A stretch of DNA of 64,000 nt from Amborella trichopoda (GCF_000471905.2 NW_006495273.1:374440-438439); one strand, 5' to 3'; shown: positions 10,001 through 22,054, counted from the first letter of the stretch. Translations and numbers: made by a program. Notes: a model not told the origin generated them from the sequence alone.

Positions 10001-12860
10001 CGAACTTCATGGTCATTTCGGCTCATGGAATCCCAGCTTCCGCATACATCTTTGGGAGAGCGAGGTCCACTCTTTCCTTGAACTTTCATCCATCCTTCAT
10101 TCCTTTTTCCTCCCCAAGGTGAGGACAAAATCATTTGGATCCCTGCTCCCTCCAGAGACTTCTCAATCACCTCTTTCTACCACAAACTCAATGCACGGCA
10201 TCCCCCACCTCCTCGTCCCAGTCTATTGTTGCAAAATCCTGGTTTTCTTTTATCCCCCCAAAAATCCAAGGCTTTAATTGGATTGCCCTATTGGAGAGAA
10301 CCTTAATGGTCGACCAACTCCAAAGGAGAGGTATGACCATCCCCAACCGCCGCGCCATGCATGGCCGATGAGGAAACCAACTCACACCTCTTCGCCCACT
10401 ACAGCATCGCTCACCAGCTGTGGGAAGACCTTGTTTTCCAGTTCAACTGGACTTGGGTGATCCCTAAGTCCGTAACCCATGTATAATGAGGAGACTATAC
10501 AAGAGGATTATCGAAGAATTGATTTCTATCAACTAGAAGGAGAGGGGCTTGTTCAAGCTGGACAAATCTTCCACGATGGTGTTAGGACATGTAGGTGATG
10601 GAAGGATAGCTTAGACATCCGTTGTTATGGGATACAAATTTCAATTGATGTTATAAATCTGTTTTCACTTAATGGGTGTTCAAACGCACTGTCACATTAA
10701 ATCTTTACCCAAAAGACAATCATCATGATGTCCAAATGACAAAATCTATAGACTGGTTGTCACTAAGGACTTCAAAAATGGCTTTCAAGCTTCGAAGGAA
10801 TCATAATGAAGTATATAGATAGGAAGTGATCAGACTAAGGAAAACGACTAAGCCAAGTTAAAAAAAAAGTTAAACGCACTAAGCATTTTACTAGATTAAA
10901 CATTTAATAGCATGCTGCTTTTAAATGTTTCAATGCTTAGAGAGCAAAACAACAAACTCTATTACTTTTAATCACTTTATATAAAAGGGAATAAAATCTG
11001 AACATACCGAGTTGTGTGTGCGAAAAGTTATCTATTTCATGAAATGCGTGTGAGCAATGCAAATTATAGTTGACCTAGCACTTAGTCGAGCCCAATCATT
11101 GTTTAAGAAAGCGGTCCACCCAGTGCCAAGGGCCCTTTGGGCGCCTAGGCACCAGTACTTGGGCGCCCACCATCCTGAGCCCTTTCTTTTGTAATAAAAG
11201 AGGCCCCCAAGGGTATTTTGGATCAGTTTGACCCACAAATTAAACTTAAAAGAGTATAGGGGGGACTTAAAAATAAAAAATCTAAACCCTACCAACACCC
11301 CAAATCGATTGATTATACAAATTTCTTCTAAACGCCAAACACCCCTAATTATGATTGAAGAAATCCTACAAACGCCCCTAATGACAATTGAAGAAAGGAA
11401 GATGTCCTATCTCTTCTTTTGTATTTCATCATGTCTTTTATATTGCATCCTCTTGTATTGGACATTTAGACTATTGGTTTTATACTTTTATTGGAGACGT
11501 GGAGTCCAGGTGACTGATTGACTATGCGTATGCCTATGCATGTGTAACTGTCTATCATGATCACGTGTCACTATGGAGTGGATTGAAGAGTTGGAGAATA
11601 ATACACCATGAAGATGTCTATGTTTTTTCACTAAATTTTCAATGATTTGAAGTTTTGAACATGTTTCAACATAGTTTTGAACATGTTTCAACATGGAAAA
11701 AGTTAGTTGAATTACATATAAATGCAAAAAAATACAAAATAAACACAAATATCAGCAAATATGTGCATCCGGACAGCACATATATGCATATTTCTAAAAA
11801 CGTTTCACATCAGGGCAAGGTTGGGCTCTGGGCGCCAGCCGTCCAGGGGCCATCTAGTGTTTTTTGAAACATTGCGAGCAATTAACAAATCAAAAAGCAC
11901 AATTCAAACCACAGGAATCAGGACTGCCAGAATATATCAATAGATACCAGAACCCAAAGCACAAAACGTTTAACTTGAAGTTCAGTAGAACATTTACCTC
12001 TTCCCTTGTAGTGCAGTAAGTGCACTAGAGACTTGAGCAGTTGGTGCGGGAGAAGAGGGTCTAGAGAGGTGATTCAGACTCAATGAATTACTGATTCTCG
12101 TGCTCAAAGCTGTATCTATAAGGGGTCCAGTTGCCGGTAATGATGAAGAATTGGTTGAATTGATCGAAGATGCCCCAAATTGTGGGTGGTGGTAGTATAA
12201 GGGTGCAGGCAATGCCTGACCTTGATCATGCTCATTCCTGCCATGAAATCATTAGAATTAGATAAAAAAACATAACAGAGTGTTACCAAACTAAACCCAG
12301 CATGAAAACTAATGAATATATTAAATATTACACCTGCCTAGAACCTAACCAGGGTTCATATTACTGTCTTCAAACACTGGATATGTTGAAAACTTGAAAA
12401 TCCCACCAGTTCCCGACTCTTTCTCACTCTAAACCATAAAGCTATTTTAAAGGGCAACATCACTCAGAAAACCCCGCTCTTCTCACTTTCACAAACCAAA
12501 TCCCAAATGATTAAACTTTACTAATTTAAAGAATTCCTATATCCAAAAATCAAAGCAAAACCCAATGAAACTGTATCAGTCTCAATTTTTTATCATAGAA
12601 AGAACCAGAGTAAGGAGATCATCAATTACTATCGAAGTTTCAAAAACATTTATGTGTTGTTGTTAAAGTCATTCGCTTTACATTAACAATTCACAAACCT
12701 TAAAGTCATTCGCTTGACATTAACAATTCACAAACCACACAGGATCACAGCCTCTGACCATTATATAGAACCCTTAAGCAACTCAATCCAATCAAAGCTC
12801 ATACGAAAAATTCATCAAGATAATGGGGTAAAAAATAACTCACATGATGGGTCTGTGCAT
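4093..12860 (-). CDS. VPS37: VPS37-like ESCRT-I subunit (Mod(r) domain)
   Basis: Read on the minus strand as seven coding exons: 12860-12844, 12237-11998, 6191-6104, 6014-5975, 5875-5829, 5421-5304 and 4253-4093, 711 nt in all, giving 236 aa with every exon phase consistent. All junctions have GT donors and AG acceptors. The first ~85 residues are low-complexity (Ser/Pro/His/Gln-rich). From about residue 85 the protein is a helical Mod(r) domain, with LDEIHQLLTDKKAY, the family landmark AELRNQCTIIRSEL and a C-terminal LYKKERMLYQRRTLIYVAAK block that matches the end of plant VPS37. Family knowledge: VPS37 binds VPS23 and VPS28 in ESCRT-I, which sorts ubiquitinated cargo into multivesicular bodies on endosomes. 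The length is close to Arabidopsis VPS37 (about 217 aa). The start is the weakest part: the ATG lies in a 17-nt coding exon, and the N-terminus lacks the MFxFWGS-type start usual in plant VPS37-1/2. The first junction (12843/12237) is inferred from GTGAGT and GGCAG. Confidence 0.92.
5066..5230. repeat. 85-bp tandem duplication in last VPS37 intron
   Basis: Two copies (5066-5150 and 5151-5230) begin AAATTGGTTTTCTTTCATGA and end in CTAATCACCAT. They are nearly identical apart from a C/A difference in the 'agctcgcc/agctcacc' stretch. The array ends only about 75 bp from the exon at 5304-5421, so it sits close to the donor of that intron. Confidence 0.9.
7701..8129. mobile_element. Inverted-repeat DNA element with 10-bp target duplication
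   Basis: The element is bounded by ATAGTTG at the left and its reverse complement CAACTAT at the right. It is flanked on both sides by an exact GATTCAAACC (7691-7700 and 8130-8139). The interior is GC-rich with repeated GGTTCC/GGAACC and GCGGG motifs. A 9-11 bp duplication is typical of Mutator-like elements, so this is probably a non-autonomous MULE-type insertion. It encodes no transposase. It lies in VPS37 intron 2. Confidence 0.7.
9876..10485 (+). mobile_element. LINE fragment (C-terminal zf-RVT region)
   Basis: The plus strand reads, with frame changes, GDRNLFWSDL, HPIKDCFPNLFRIAKD, GSWNPSF, ELSSILHSFF, FNWIALLERTLMVDQL and ADEETNSHLFAHYS-like peptides. This is the region after the reverse transcriptase of plant L1-type LINEs, including the zinc-binding RT-associated (zf-RVT) segment. 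It is truncated at both ends and antisense to VPS37, in whose intron it sits. No poly(A) or target duplication is visible. Confidence 0.8.
11097..11874. mobile_element. hAT-like non-autonomous element, CCTAGG-type interior
   Basis: The left end is CATTGTTTAAGAAAGCGG and the right end, read inverted, is CAATGTTTCAAAAAACAC, the CAnTGTTT start shared by the other hAT-like elements here. GC-rich patches with GGGCGCC/GCCTAGG lie just inside each end, with AT-rich DNA between. The flanking sequences (CGAGCCCAAT / CGAGCAAT) resemble an eroded target duplication. It lies in VPS37 intron 2, about 120 bp from the exon at 11998-12237. Confidence 0.5.
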
Positions 12861-13340
12861 ATTCTTCGTCTGATAACTCTCAAGAGATTCAATCCTTAGA
12901 GCTATTCAGGATTCAATCAACTGATACATAGAGTCTGAGTAACCCGAATTCAGAACAACAGTTAGAAAACAAATCAAAATCTTCCATATTAAAAATTGCA
13001 AAAAGCTAAAAGTGAAGTGAGAGAAAGAGATCCATCATGTTCCATTACATCGATTCTCGAACCAAAATACCCAAAAAGCAAAAGCAACAGAGAACAGCCA
13101 TGTGAAACACTAACCTCCACTTGAATTTCCAGAGACCTCTCTCTCTAACAATACTGAATAAGCTGATTCTCAAATAATCATCTCTCTTCCCTCTCTCTGA
13201 ACAGCCTGATTCTCAAATGACCCTCTCTTTCTCTCTCTAAACCTGATGCTCGATTTCCTCCCTCCTCGATATTCAATGCAGGTGTCTTTCTAACCCTAAT
13301 TTTGTTATATTCTTCTCTCTCTCATGGGGTACTGAATGAA
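12844..13340 (-). promoter_or_regulatory. VPS37 leader and promoter-proximal region
   Basis: Pyrimidine-rich tracts (CTCTCT on the plus strand) cover 13130-13330 upstream of the VPS37 start, as is common in plant 5' leaders. A telo-box-like AACCCTAA sits at 13292-13299. A possible donor (GTTAGT) at about 13116 and a possible acceptor just before the start exon (TTATCAG at about 12877) suggest a spliced leader. An in-frame TGA upstream of the proposed ATG (at about 12917, if unspliced) supports that ATG as the first available start. The transcription start itself cannot be seen. Confidence 0.4.
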
Positions 13341-13835
13341 ATGCGATTTGAATTGGGCCTGCGTTGATGTGTTCATCTTATTTACAAACATTACCCCCAA
13401 ACTATTTTGCCGAATGAACAAAGTTCCTATTTATGGGAAACATGGTCTCCGTCTTTGCCCTACCGAATCAAAAGTACACCTGAAAATGAAATAAAGCCTC
13501 ACCTCGAATCTGTCTTACAACTACTTTCGGCATAGGAAATATATATGAGGCTCTAAAATCAATTTTTAATACCGATTATCAAATTTAAAATTAAAAAATA
13601 ACGCGAAAAATAATCTAGATTTTACATATAGATAAATATATATTTTTTAAGGCAAAATAAACTGTCCAAATGAATTGATGCAATGTACATTTTTAAAAAT
13701 TTTAATTTATCTTTTTTTTTTTTACCACTATAATTTCTAAGAAGGGACCATTTATGCCCTCATTTGGGTAAACCTATCTTTTTAATTTTTCTAATTTTCA
13801 AAAAAGATGGTCTCTAAAGAGACCATGTATTTTTT

Positions 13836-14036
13836 ATACATGAAAGCCATAATCATTCTTGTCCCTTCATTTTTAAAATGGGTGGTTATAAGAGTGTTAG
13901 TGAATAAACATAAAGTTTTTAAAAAAAAAAATATCAAACTTCGTGACTGACCCCAAGCTATCTAATTTGACATCTAATGAGTAGGAATGATTGTTACCTC
14001 TATGTACAAAAGATAAATGGTATCTTTATAGACAAT
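13836..14036. mobile_element. MITE family 4, copy 1
   Basis: The reverse complement of this stretch aligns along its length with 54410-54607: shared landmarks are CAATCATTC near the end, GTCAAATT.GAT.GCTT, a GTCACGA.GT block, TTTACTAACA and A.CCA(C)TCATTTT. The ends, TTATACATGA and TATGTACAAAA, are loosely inverted. No target duplication could be fixed. Confidence 0.55.
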
Positions 14037-14270
14037 CCATTTTCAAAATCCCTTAGAAATCTTTTTTGGGGTGAATTTTTTGAAGTCTTGCACATTAGAG
14101 CAATTATAGGTCAAATCTTTTTCCATTCTTGATTTTGATATATCAACTCGGAAGCGGCCGGTTAGATTGGAACCTGACATTGACCGGTTCCCGTTTTGGC
14201 CAGTTTTGATGATCAAGCCAAGTATTATACAACAAATTCAAAAAATATATTTAAAATACTAAAAATTAAG

Positions 14271-14641
14271 GGGTGCAGTTTGTATAAAGCCAAGGTTCTA
14301 AATAATCAAAGTAAAACGCACCTTCAAATAGTAGTGAAATGTGGCTTCAATACTTAAATCTTTGTGATAGCCTTGAAATGTATTTTCATCTCTAATTATA
14401 GAATTTAAAGCTTTATAAATTGTGTAGATTGAGCAGATCTATGAAAACTTAGAAATCTTAAAAATTGACAGTCTAAAAATGCATTACAATATCTGAAACT
14501 TGAAATCCATGTCCATGTATCTTGAGGTAGAGATGATCAATTTGAGGATTTTAGGGAATCAAAACCACCTCTTTTAGTGAAAATTTTGAGGTGTGCGCTA
14601 ATTTGATTATTTAGAACCTTGCACTTATATAAACTTCTTCC
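14271..14641. mobile_element. Mutator-like MITE family 1, copy 1
   Basis: Begins GGGTGCAGTTTGTATAAAGCC and ends with the inverted counterpart (TTATATAAACTTCTTCC). The flanking 9-mers AAAATTAAG (14262-14270) and AAAAATAAG (14642-14650) differ at one position, consistent with a 9-bp target duplication. The interior aligns with the copies at 24678 and 25085, including AGTGAAAATTTTGAGGT near the right end. Confidence 0.75.
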
Positions 14642-15251
14642 AAAAATAAGGGATTATTTGCAATGTGCTTTTTAATATTATTTATCATTTTGGTAAAGAT
14701 TGGAAAGTGTTTGATCATGCATGCTTATTTTTACATTTTCCTATCTATTTTGAAATTTTCCAAAATACCCCTGGGCACAAATCGATTTTTTTTTTAAATC
14801 CATTTTTTCACTATTTTTCAACTTAATTTGGATGGACTTTGTTTACTCATACTTTAAATATAGTTTTAATATATATTTTTTTGAACATTTTTTTGACCAG
14901 TCGGGACTTTCCTGGGTAGGCCGGTTGAACGGGCCAGGTTATTGGTTACTCACAACCTGCCCTTGGCTAGTTTCCGAGCCCTGCTTGATTTTTCGAACAC
15001 TGATTTGGACAATCATAAACTCTTCAAAGATGAGCACGTAGGCTATGCTCCCACTAGAGCACAATGTAGATCTGCTCCCTCGGTTAATAGATCTACTGGG
15101 AAGGATTTATCAACTTTAACTTATGAGAATGACTTAAGAATCACTAGATAATTTTAAAAGGGAAAAAAATTGAATTTTGAATTTGTTGATAAATCCCATC
15201 CTCTAAAAATTGGATGGTTATTGTTTAATCTTGAGATATTATTTTTTTAAG

Positions 15252-15477
15252 TTGTAAACTATGCGACCATTTACTTTTGATACAAGAAAATCACATTCAT
15301 TTTTAACCATTGGATGTGACATCCAATAAATTGAGGTGTGTCACAACATTCGAGAAATTTTATTTTGGATATTGTGCCCAATCAATGCTACATCTTCAAC
15401 CACCCAATTTTATATATAATATTAACAATAATTGTGACATCTTTGTATCAAAAGTAAATGGTTTCATTATATACATT
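15252..15477. mobile_element. MITE family 2, copy 1
   Basis: Terminal inverted repeats read CCATTTACTTTTGATACAAG at the left and CTTTGTATCAAAAGTAAATG at the right. The interior holds ATTGGATGTGACATCCAAT and GTGTCACAA, as in the copies at 19175 and 28920. Confidence 0.75.
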
Positions 15478-16208
15478 TTTTTTTTTCTTAAAGGCCATAG
15501 AGAGCAATTTGCAAACCTTTTTAATAGGTAAGGTTTATATTACAAAAGTAAGGTGCATATCTCAATTTTACTTGGAGATGTATTTCCAATGTAAAAAAAA
15601 TCTTATAATGGCTTAAAAATTCACATTCCTAGTTATGAACAAAATAAAAAACTGTACAAACATTACATGTATAAACATTTGAAATCTTGAAAATAGGCAG
15701 TCTTGATAACTTGTTATAAGATACATTATTTTTTAAAACTTTAAATTCTTTTTTCCTTTAGATTCATAGATCTCAAAGTCGAGATAATCAATTGGTCTAA
15801 TGTCTAAACACTCTCTTCTAGCGATTTTTTTAGATGCCCGTTACTTTAATAATATAAGGTAGATGCCTTATATAACTATTTCATTGATATTAGTCATTGA
15901 GGAGATTACCTCCCCAAAACTTGAGATCCTAAAATAACTTCTAAGTTGGGTTTTGCCTGAAAGAGTAAATGGACATCATAGTCCCACATAAGTATGAAAT
16001 CTTTGGGGTTGAAAGAAATATTTTATGCTATAATTTTTTTGAACGTGGAAAAATATTTAGGCACATCATCTAATTGTCAAATTTTGTCGAATGGTATTTT
16101 GTTTTCTAACTTGCAATTGACCCAAACACAATTCGGAAATTGCCATTTCCTATCAAGGGTGCTTGATTTTTTTAATCTAAATTGTAGTTTCTTAATATCA
16201 ATGCTTTA

Positions 16209-16388
16209 GGTGGTGGTAGTAGTGGTGGCGTGATGGTGATGGTAATAATAGTGTTGGTGGTAGTGGTGCAATGATGGTGGCAATGGCATCAGCTGAGCAA
16301 TAGTGATGGTGGTGGTGACAATGGTTCTAGTGGTAGTGATGGGAACATGGTGGTGATGGTGATGGAGTGGTGGCAGGGGCGGCGGCGG
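16209..16388. repeat. GGT/GAT trinucleotide microsatellite
   Basis: About 180 bp made of GGTGGT, GATGGT and AGTGGT units in imperfect array. Read on the minus strand it gives a His/Pro-rich open frame, which is a by-product of the repeat. Confidence 0.9.
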
Positions 16389-17368
16389 TAATAATGGCAC
16401 TAAGTAGGGCAAAAGATAAGAAAAACTCATATAAGAAGTTTGCACATAGGTTGCAGTTTCTGAGCCCAAATAAATTTTATTTTTGGACCCAACCAACCAA
16501 AAATCAAACACACACCCTTAATATTATAATGTGTGAAATTGATTGCAATTTGATTAGGAAATCAAAGGGTGCCTACAAAGTTCACATCCCGGAGAACCTA
16601 AGCGACCCAATCAAAAAATGTGTACTTGTCAAGGTATGTATATATAACTTTTCAATGTACCTTTTCTTTAGAAGATGATCAATAAAATTTCAAAACACGA
16701 TTGAGATTTTTTTTTTGGGTTTTCTAAAAAATCTTTAAGATTCAGAGATTTATTTTTACAAATATCCTTCAGATGCATTTTAACTATAAGTACTTACTCA
16801 CCAAATAGTTGCCGATAAGGCTCAGATGATGATGACGGCTTATCCATCAAATTTATTTATTAGGTAATTCAATGGGGAAGATAACCCCCATGAGCTTTTC
16901 ATATAAATTAGGGAATTAGCTTTTTTGAGGGTGTTAATGGGTGGTGTCAACAGGTTAAAAACCACAATGTGATAATCAGGTATGGGAGCTACCACTATGA
17001 TCTAGCCCCTTTTCTATATACTAAGTACGTTTACTTTGTGTTATAGACATAGAGCAAGGTTTGTGGGTCTAAAAGAAAGAAATATACATAGAGAGAGAGA
17101 GACCGATTTGTGGATTAGGAGAGAGTGGAGAGTGAGGCTTATGGGTTAGAGAGAGAGAACTAGGTTAGTAGGTTAAAGAAAGAGATAGAGTTACGCTTGT
17201 GGTTTAGGGGGGAGAGTCTGTGTTGGAAGAGAGAGAGAGCTTTATAGTTTGGGAGAGAGAGCTAAGTTAGATTGGAGAGAACGAAAGTAACATAAAACGT
17301 AAAAGAAAGAGGAGCAAAACATAGCACCATATTATAAATTATTTATTTTTTATAAAATGATGTGACAG

Positions 17369-18425
17369 TTAGTCTGCATCATGGGTTACATACATCTTTG
17401 TCTTAGTTGTAGACGACTTAACTAAGAACCTACAAGATGAGGTACGGTGGTACATCTTATTTGCATACGGTATAGTTTTAATCAATAAGACCCGAAACGG
17501 TGTTAATACAAAGTTGGAACTTTGGATGGATGCTCTAGATTTTACATGTTTTAAAATTAGCCGAACTAATGTAGAGTATATGGAATGCATATTTAGTAAA
17601 AATTAGAGTCGAGACAAGGAAGTAGTTAAGATTGACGACCAATAAATACCAAAAAGAGCGCAGTTTCGATATATTGGGTCTATAATCAAAGAAAATTGAA
17701 AGATTGCAAAAATGCTGCACATAGAATTAGAGCGGGGTGAAGTCTAGATGTGCAACTGGAATTTTATGTGATCGCCGCATACCAATGAAACTATATAGCA
17801 AGTTTTATAGGACAACTGTGAAACCAACTTTGCCCTATAAGGTGGAATATTGGGTTGCGTTTGATATATGGAGGTCACAATCATCATTGACTATTAGATT
17901 TAAAATTTGGCGATTGAGGATGTATTATTGTTTATGCACATACTCCAAAACAAAAATTCTCAAATGTTGTGTCATACTTTCATCTATTAGATTTTACATC
18001 CAATGGCTAAAATTGATTGTGACATCCTTGTACCAAAAACAAATGGTCTCATAGTATGTAATCCCTAAACAATGTACCCATAGAATGAGTGTAGCAGAAA
18101 TTAGGATGTTAAGATGAATAAGTGGCAAGACAATAAGAGATATTATTTGAAATGAATATATCCGGAAAATTTTAGGTTTTGCACCAAGAGCCGATAAAAT
18201 GAGGAAAGTAGACTTAGGTGGGGTTGTCATGTGTGTCGCAGATCTAGTACAACACTTTTAGTAAGTGCGAGTCAGTTCAAGTGGAAGGCTAAAAAAAGGT
18301 AAGGGATAGACCAAAACCGACATGGTTGAAAGTAGTGAGAAGATATATATGGAGTTATGGCCTCAATCAAGATAGTAGCTGACTCCAATTAGTTGAGAAA
18401 AAGCTTTGACAATGATGATGATAAA
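17369..18425 (+). mobile_element. RTE-type non-LTR retrotransposon remnant
   Basis: The plus strand reads, with many stops, NVEYMECIFSKN, IPKRAQFRYIGSIIKE, CATGILCDRRIPMKLYSKFY, and after an interruption MSVAEIRMLR and a tail ending in GATGATGAT-like repeats. These match the C-terminal half of the reverse transcriptase of plant RTE-clade elements, whose 3' ends carry such trinucleotide tails. Between about 17895 and 18062 the reading is interrupted by sequence of MITE family 2 (CATCTATTAGATTTTACATC ... GGTCTCATA). Heavily decayed. Confidence 0.75.
17985..18062. mobile_element. MITE family 2, partial copy in RTE remnant
   Basis: Matches the right half of family 2: TTTACATCCAATGGCTAAAA, GTGACATCCTTGTACCAAA and AATGGTCTCATAGTATG. 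The left half is not clearly visible upstream (17895-17985). Confidence 0.5.
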
Positions 18426-18429
18426 AATG

Positions 18430-19170
18430 AATATTTTCAAATATAATACCTATTATTTTCCATAGCTCGTATGAAAAATACTTTCCATTTTAGTTATTAA
18501 GTTATTGTGAAAAAATTATCAAAATACATCCAACTTACAAACTATTTAACATTTTTGCCACTTTCAACTAATCTAACCCATGTTTGTGCTCAAATAGATA
18601 GACTTTTTGAAATTAAATCAAAATAAATGGGCAAATTAAATAGATAATCTATTAAATGCATTTTGATAATTTCCCTTTTTAAAAAAAATGAGTGAATATC
18701 ACCGACATGAGTTCAGTAACCAACCTTTGTGCAAGGTAAAAGGCTGATTTTTAGCTGCACATATATTTTTTACAACCCTCTCAAATATCTTTGTAGCTTA
18801 TATCATTGGCACGACTATTTTTTTAAACCTTGGTATCAGACTACTAGATGTGCTTTAGAAATCATTGATTTGGAAAATTTAACATCTTGTCCACATTATT
18901 TTGGTATGATTTCATATAGTCCATTATTCATTCGATCAATCAAATGATGTATCAAAATTAATTTTAGAATTCATCGAATCATCCCTAGGTTAAAATGTTA
19001 AATAACTAAATTTTTAGATATATTTGATAAATTTTCTTGAATTAAATATATCATATGTCGAGCTAAACTTTAGTTCTTTGGGTAGCCTTTCTCGCTTAAC
19101 GGTAGTGGGATAGCAACTTTAAAAGGTTAAACATTTTCATATATGCATTATTCACATTTTTTTTATTTGG
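18430..19170. other. AT-rich stretch, nothing recognised
   Basis: No coding pattern, terminal repeat or poly(A) tail that I can support; stops in all frames and long A/T runs. Confidence 0.5.
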
Positions 19171-19174
19171 GACC

Positions 19175-19410
19175 TTTATAATGTATGAGATTGTCTATAT
19201 CATTTACCTTTAATACAAGGTAGTCATAATTCTCTACAACCATTTGATGTGAAATTTGATAGCTTGGATGTGTCACAAAGTTTGAAAATTTTTCTTTGAA
19301 GTTTGAGCTTGGTCAATGAAATAATTGTAGCCATCCAATTTCACATCCAAATAGTCGAGATTAATATGACCGCCTTGTATCAAAGGTAAATGGTATCATT
19401 CTATACATTC
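19175..19410. mobile_element. MITE family 2, copy 2
   Basis: Left end ATCATTTACCTTTAATACAA and right end CTTGTATCAAAGGTAAATGG form inverted repeats. The interior carries GATGTGAAATTTGATAGCTT and GTGTCACAAAGTTTGAAAAT, shared with the copy at 28920-29145. Confidence 0.75.
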
Positions 19411-21219
19411 CCTTAATGTATTTGTGGCTTTATGCATACCTTTTCATGAATTCACAAGTTTGGGAATTCAATACACCAAAGCAAGAATATATATTATTTT
19501 GTAAAATTCAAAAGGTGGCTTGCTAAGGGTTTGGCTAAAATTATCGCTAAGGTTCTGGCTAAAAGACTTAAAATGATATTACCGGAGGTTATAACTAGGG
19601 CCCAGTATGCTTTCATCAAAGATATGATGATTAAGTGTTTTGGTTGCATAGGAGTGCATTCATTCGAGAGCTCTAAGTGGTTGTGCAAGGGTCGTAATCA
19701 AATTGGATATAGAAAAAGTTTATGATAAGATTGAATGGAATATTCTTCTATAAATTATGAAGAATATGAGCTTTGGGGAAAAATTGAGAAGTTGGATGTA
19801 TGGATGCTTATCCGCTGCACATGTTTATATTTTCAAATGTTGCCCTACCGGTTTCTTTTGAGCCTCGCGTGGGCTTCGTCAAGGTAATCCATTGTCCCAT
19901 TTACTGTACACCATGAATGCTTTAATCATTTTGTTCTAAATATTGAAGCAAAATGGCATTTTAGAGGATTTCTTATGCCTAATAATGGTCTGTGTATATC
20001 GCACTTACAATACGCTGATGATACACTCATTTTTTGTGAAGCTAATTGTGATCAAATAAAAAATATTGCTACGTTCTTGCCATGCTGTGAAGTAACTTTG
20101 GGGCTTAAGGCTAATTTTGAAAAATCTGTAATAATTGGTATTATCTGTGATGACTCTATGGTCGGTGACATTACAAGGGTGCTAGGATGTAAGGTGGAAG
20201 TTTTCCCTATTTTGTATTTGGGGATGCCCATTTCAAATGGCCGCTTACCTATGATTGCTTGGGACAAAGTAATTCAGAGGGTTATTGTTGGAGATCCATT
20301 AACTCGTGTAAACCATTGATCCATAGGGATATTAGGTGGAATCTTAGGGATGACTGTAATATCTCCCTTTGGCACCATAAACGGTTACGTGATTCCCCTT
20401 TAAATATGTATTCCCTTTGATTTTTCAGTGCATGGATAATCCCAATGCCATTATCTCTGATATTTTTGAAATCAGAGACAATCAGGTTGTTTGGAATTTA
20501 ATCCTCCCCTATAATAGAATTTCGAACCAGATTTTTCAAGAATATGTTCGTTTTTTAGCACTTCTGCAAGAGGTGTATATTCCGCTAAATGCAGATGATG
20601 AAATTGTTTGAGAGCTTGATTCAGATGGACTATTTTTTATGAAGTCAATGTATAATCTGCTTTTCCATGATCACTTGAGGTGGTCTATGCCAAAAATTAC
20701 ACCTGTATGGAAGCGGCCCTTGCTGCTTAAGATTCAAGCATTCTTGTAGCTGGCAGTGCAAGATAAGGTTATCACTGTTGATAACCTTATCAAAGGAGGA
20801 AAGATCTTGTCAAATATTTGCTTATTATTCAAAAAGATGTTGAATCAAGTGCTCATCTATTTTTACATTATTATTTTACATTTAAAATTTGGTATTGGTT
20901 CTTTGACCAGCTCGAATGTGCTATGGTTATACCTGCAGCAGTTAAAGGGATTATTCGAATTTAGGAGTCTATTGGCTTCCAAAAACTGGTGTGGTAATTT
21001 AGCAAAATGTGAGAGAGCAGATTCTTTGGGAAGTTTAGAACGAGAGAAATAAAGTAGTGTTTGAAGTATAGTTAGCAAATCGCCTGTTATTCGGCGATTT
21101 TTTCAAAAAAAAAGTGTTTTTATGTAAAACATTTTAAACGGCGACTTTTTAAAAAAGTAGGGAAAAAATCGCCAAAAATCATATCTTTTTTTACCCTTAC
21201 CAATTATATATATAAATAA

Positions 21220-21222
<3 letters not shown>

Positions 21223-21259
<37 letters not shown>

Positions 21260-21262
21260 TAT
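21223..21262. repeat. TA microsatellite
   Basis: Nearly uninterrupted TATATA run next to ATAAATAA repeats, about 70 bp before the 20-base assembly gap at 21332-21351. Confidence 0.9.
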
Positions 21263-22054
21263 ATACTTCTATTTATGTATTACACGCCTATGTACTACTG
21301 TACTATTAGTTTTAAATAAAAAAATAATTTANNNNNNNNNNNNNNNNNNNNCTTAAGTCGGGGTGTCATTTAGTTGTCCAATAAAGTATTATTAAGTTTT
21401 CTATAATATATATATATTTCCTTATTTTATTGTAATTACAGACCTATTAGTCTACTGTCATGTTTTTGAAAAAAAAATATTATTAAAAAAAACTAAAATA
21501 TAAATTTTTATCTCTTGAAGGTATGATTATTTTTTTCCTTTTCCTAAAAAAACTTAAAAAACTATATGTAGATTTCAGTTGTTATTATGGAAAATTATTG
21601 TGTAAATGAATTACTGTTTATAGCAAATCATTTTTTAAAGTAAATCATTGTGTAAAGAAAATCATTTGCATGCAGATTTATGTGATTATTTGTGATAATT
21701 ATTCTTATGAAAACACTGTTTACGGCACAAATTAGAGCTCAAAACATAGTCTTTTACTGATGACATAAATTAGAGAGTGTGACTAAGGACCAAGTAATCA
21801 ATATTTTGAATTGTAAACTTACAGGAGCAAGAAAATGTACATACAGGATTAATTCCCCAAATCTAATCATTTAACTATGCTTCTTATTTCCCCAAGAAAA
21901 TGAAAGACCCTCTTCCTTTTCTCTCTCTAAAACTTAGTTTGGGCCTCTTCACAAACTCTTCGCAAATTTAGGGCTTTTTCTCAAACAACATCCCAAATCA
22001 AAGAGAAAAACCCTCTTCAAACTATCCTAATCTCTCTAAAAATCAATTAAGGCG

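Larger units (their letters stand above)
6192..11997 (-). other. 5.8 kb second intron of VPS37
   Basis: Lies between the N-terminal low-complexity exon and the first Mod(r) exon, with donor GTAAAT at 11997 and acceptor TTGCAG at 6192 (minus strand). It holds an inverted-repeat element (7701-8129), an antisense LINE fragment (9876-10485) and a hAT-like element (11097-11874). The rest (6192-7690, 8140-9870, 10490-11090) is AT-rich and shows no coding pattern I can support. Confidence 0.8.
13340..17340. other. Intergenic repeat field
   Basis: AT-rich DNA between VPS37 and the RTE remnant, containing the MITEs listed separately at 13836-14036, 14271-14641 and 15252-15477. A CCGG-rich pair of patches at 14150-14215 and 14895-15000 (the second ending TTTTTCGAACACTG) may be the ends of one hAT-like element interrupted by the 14271-14641 MITE. 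A GGT microsatellite (16209-16388) and GA-rich tracts (17090-17280) follow. No gene is supported. Confidence 0.6.

Noticed and set aside
16206-16511. Minus-strand 101-codon open frame rich in His and Pro
   Set aside because: It is the translation of the GGT/GAT microsatellite; there is no start context, family or conservation pattern.
17090-17290. Regulatory GAGA-type element
   Set aside because: The GA-rich tracts are scattered simple repeats with no gene start nearby.
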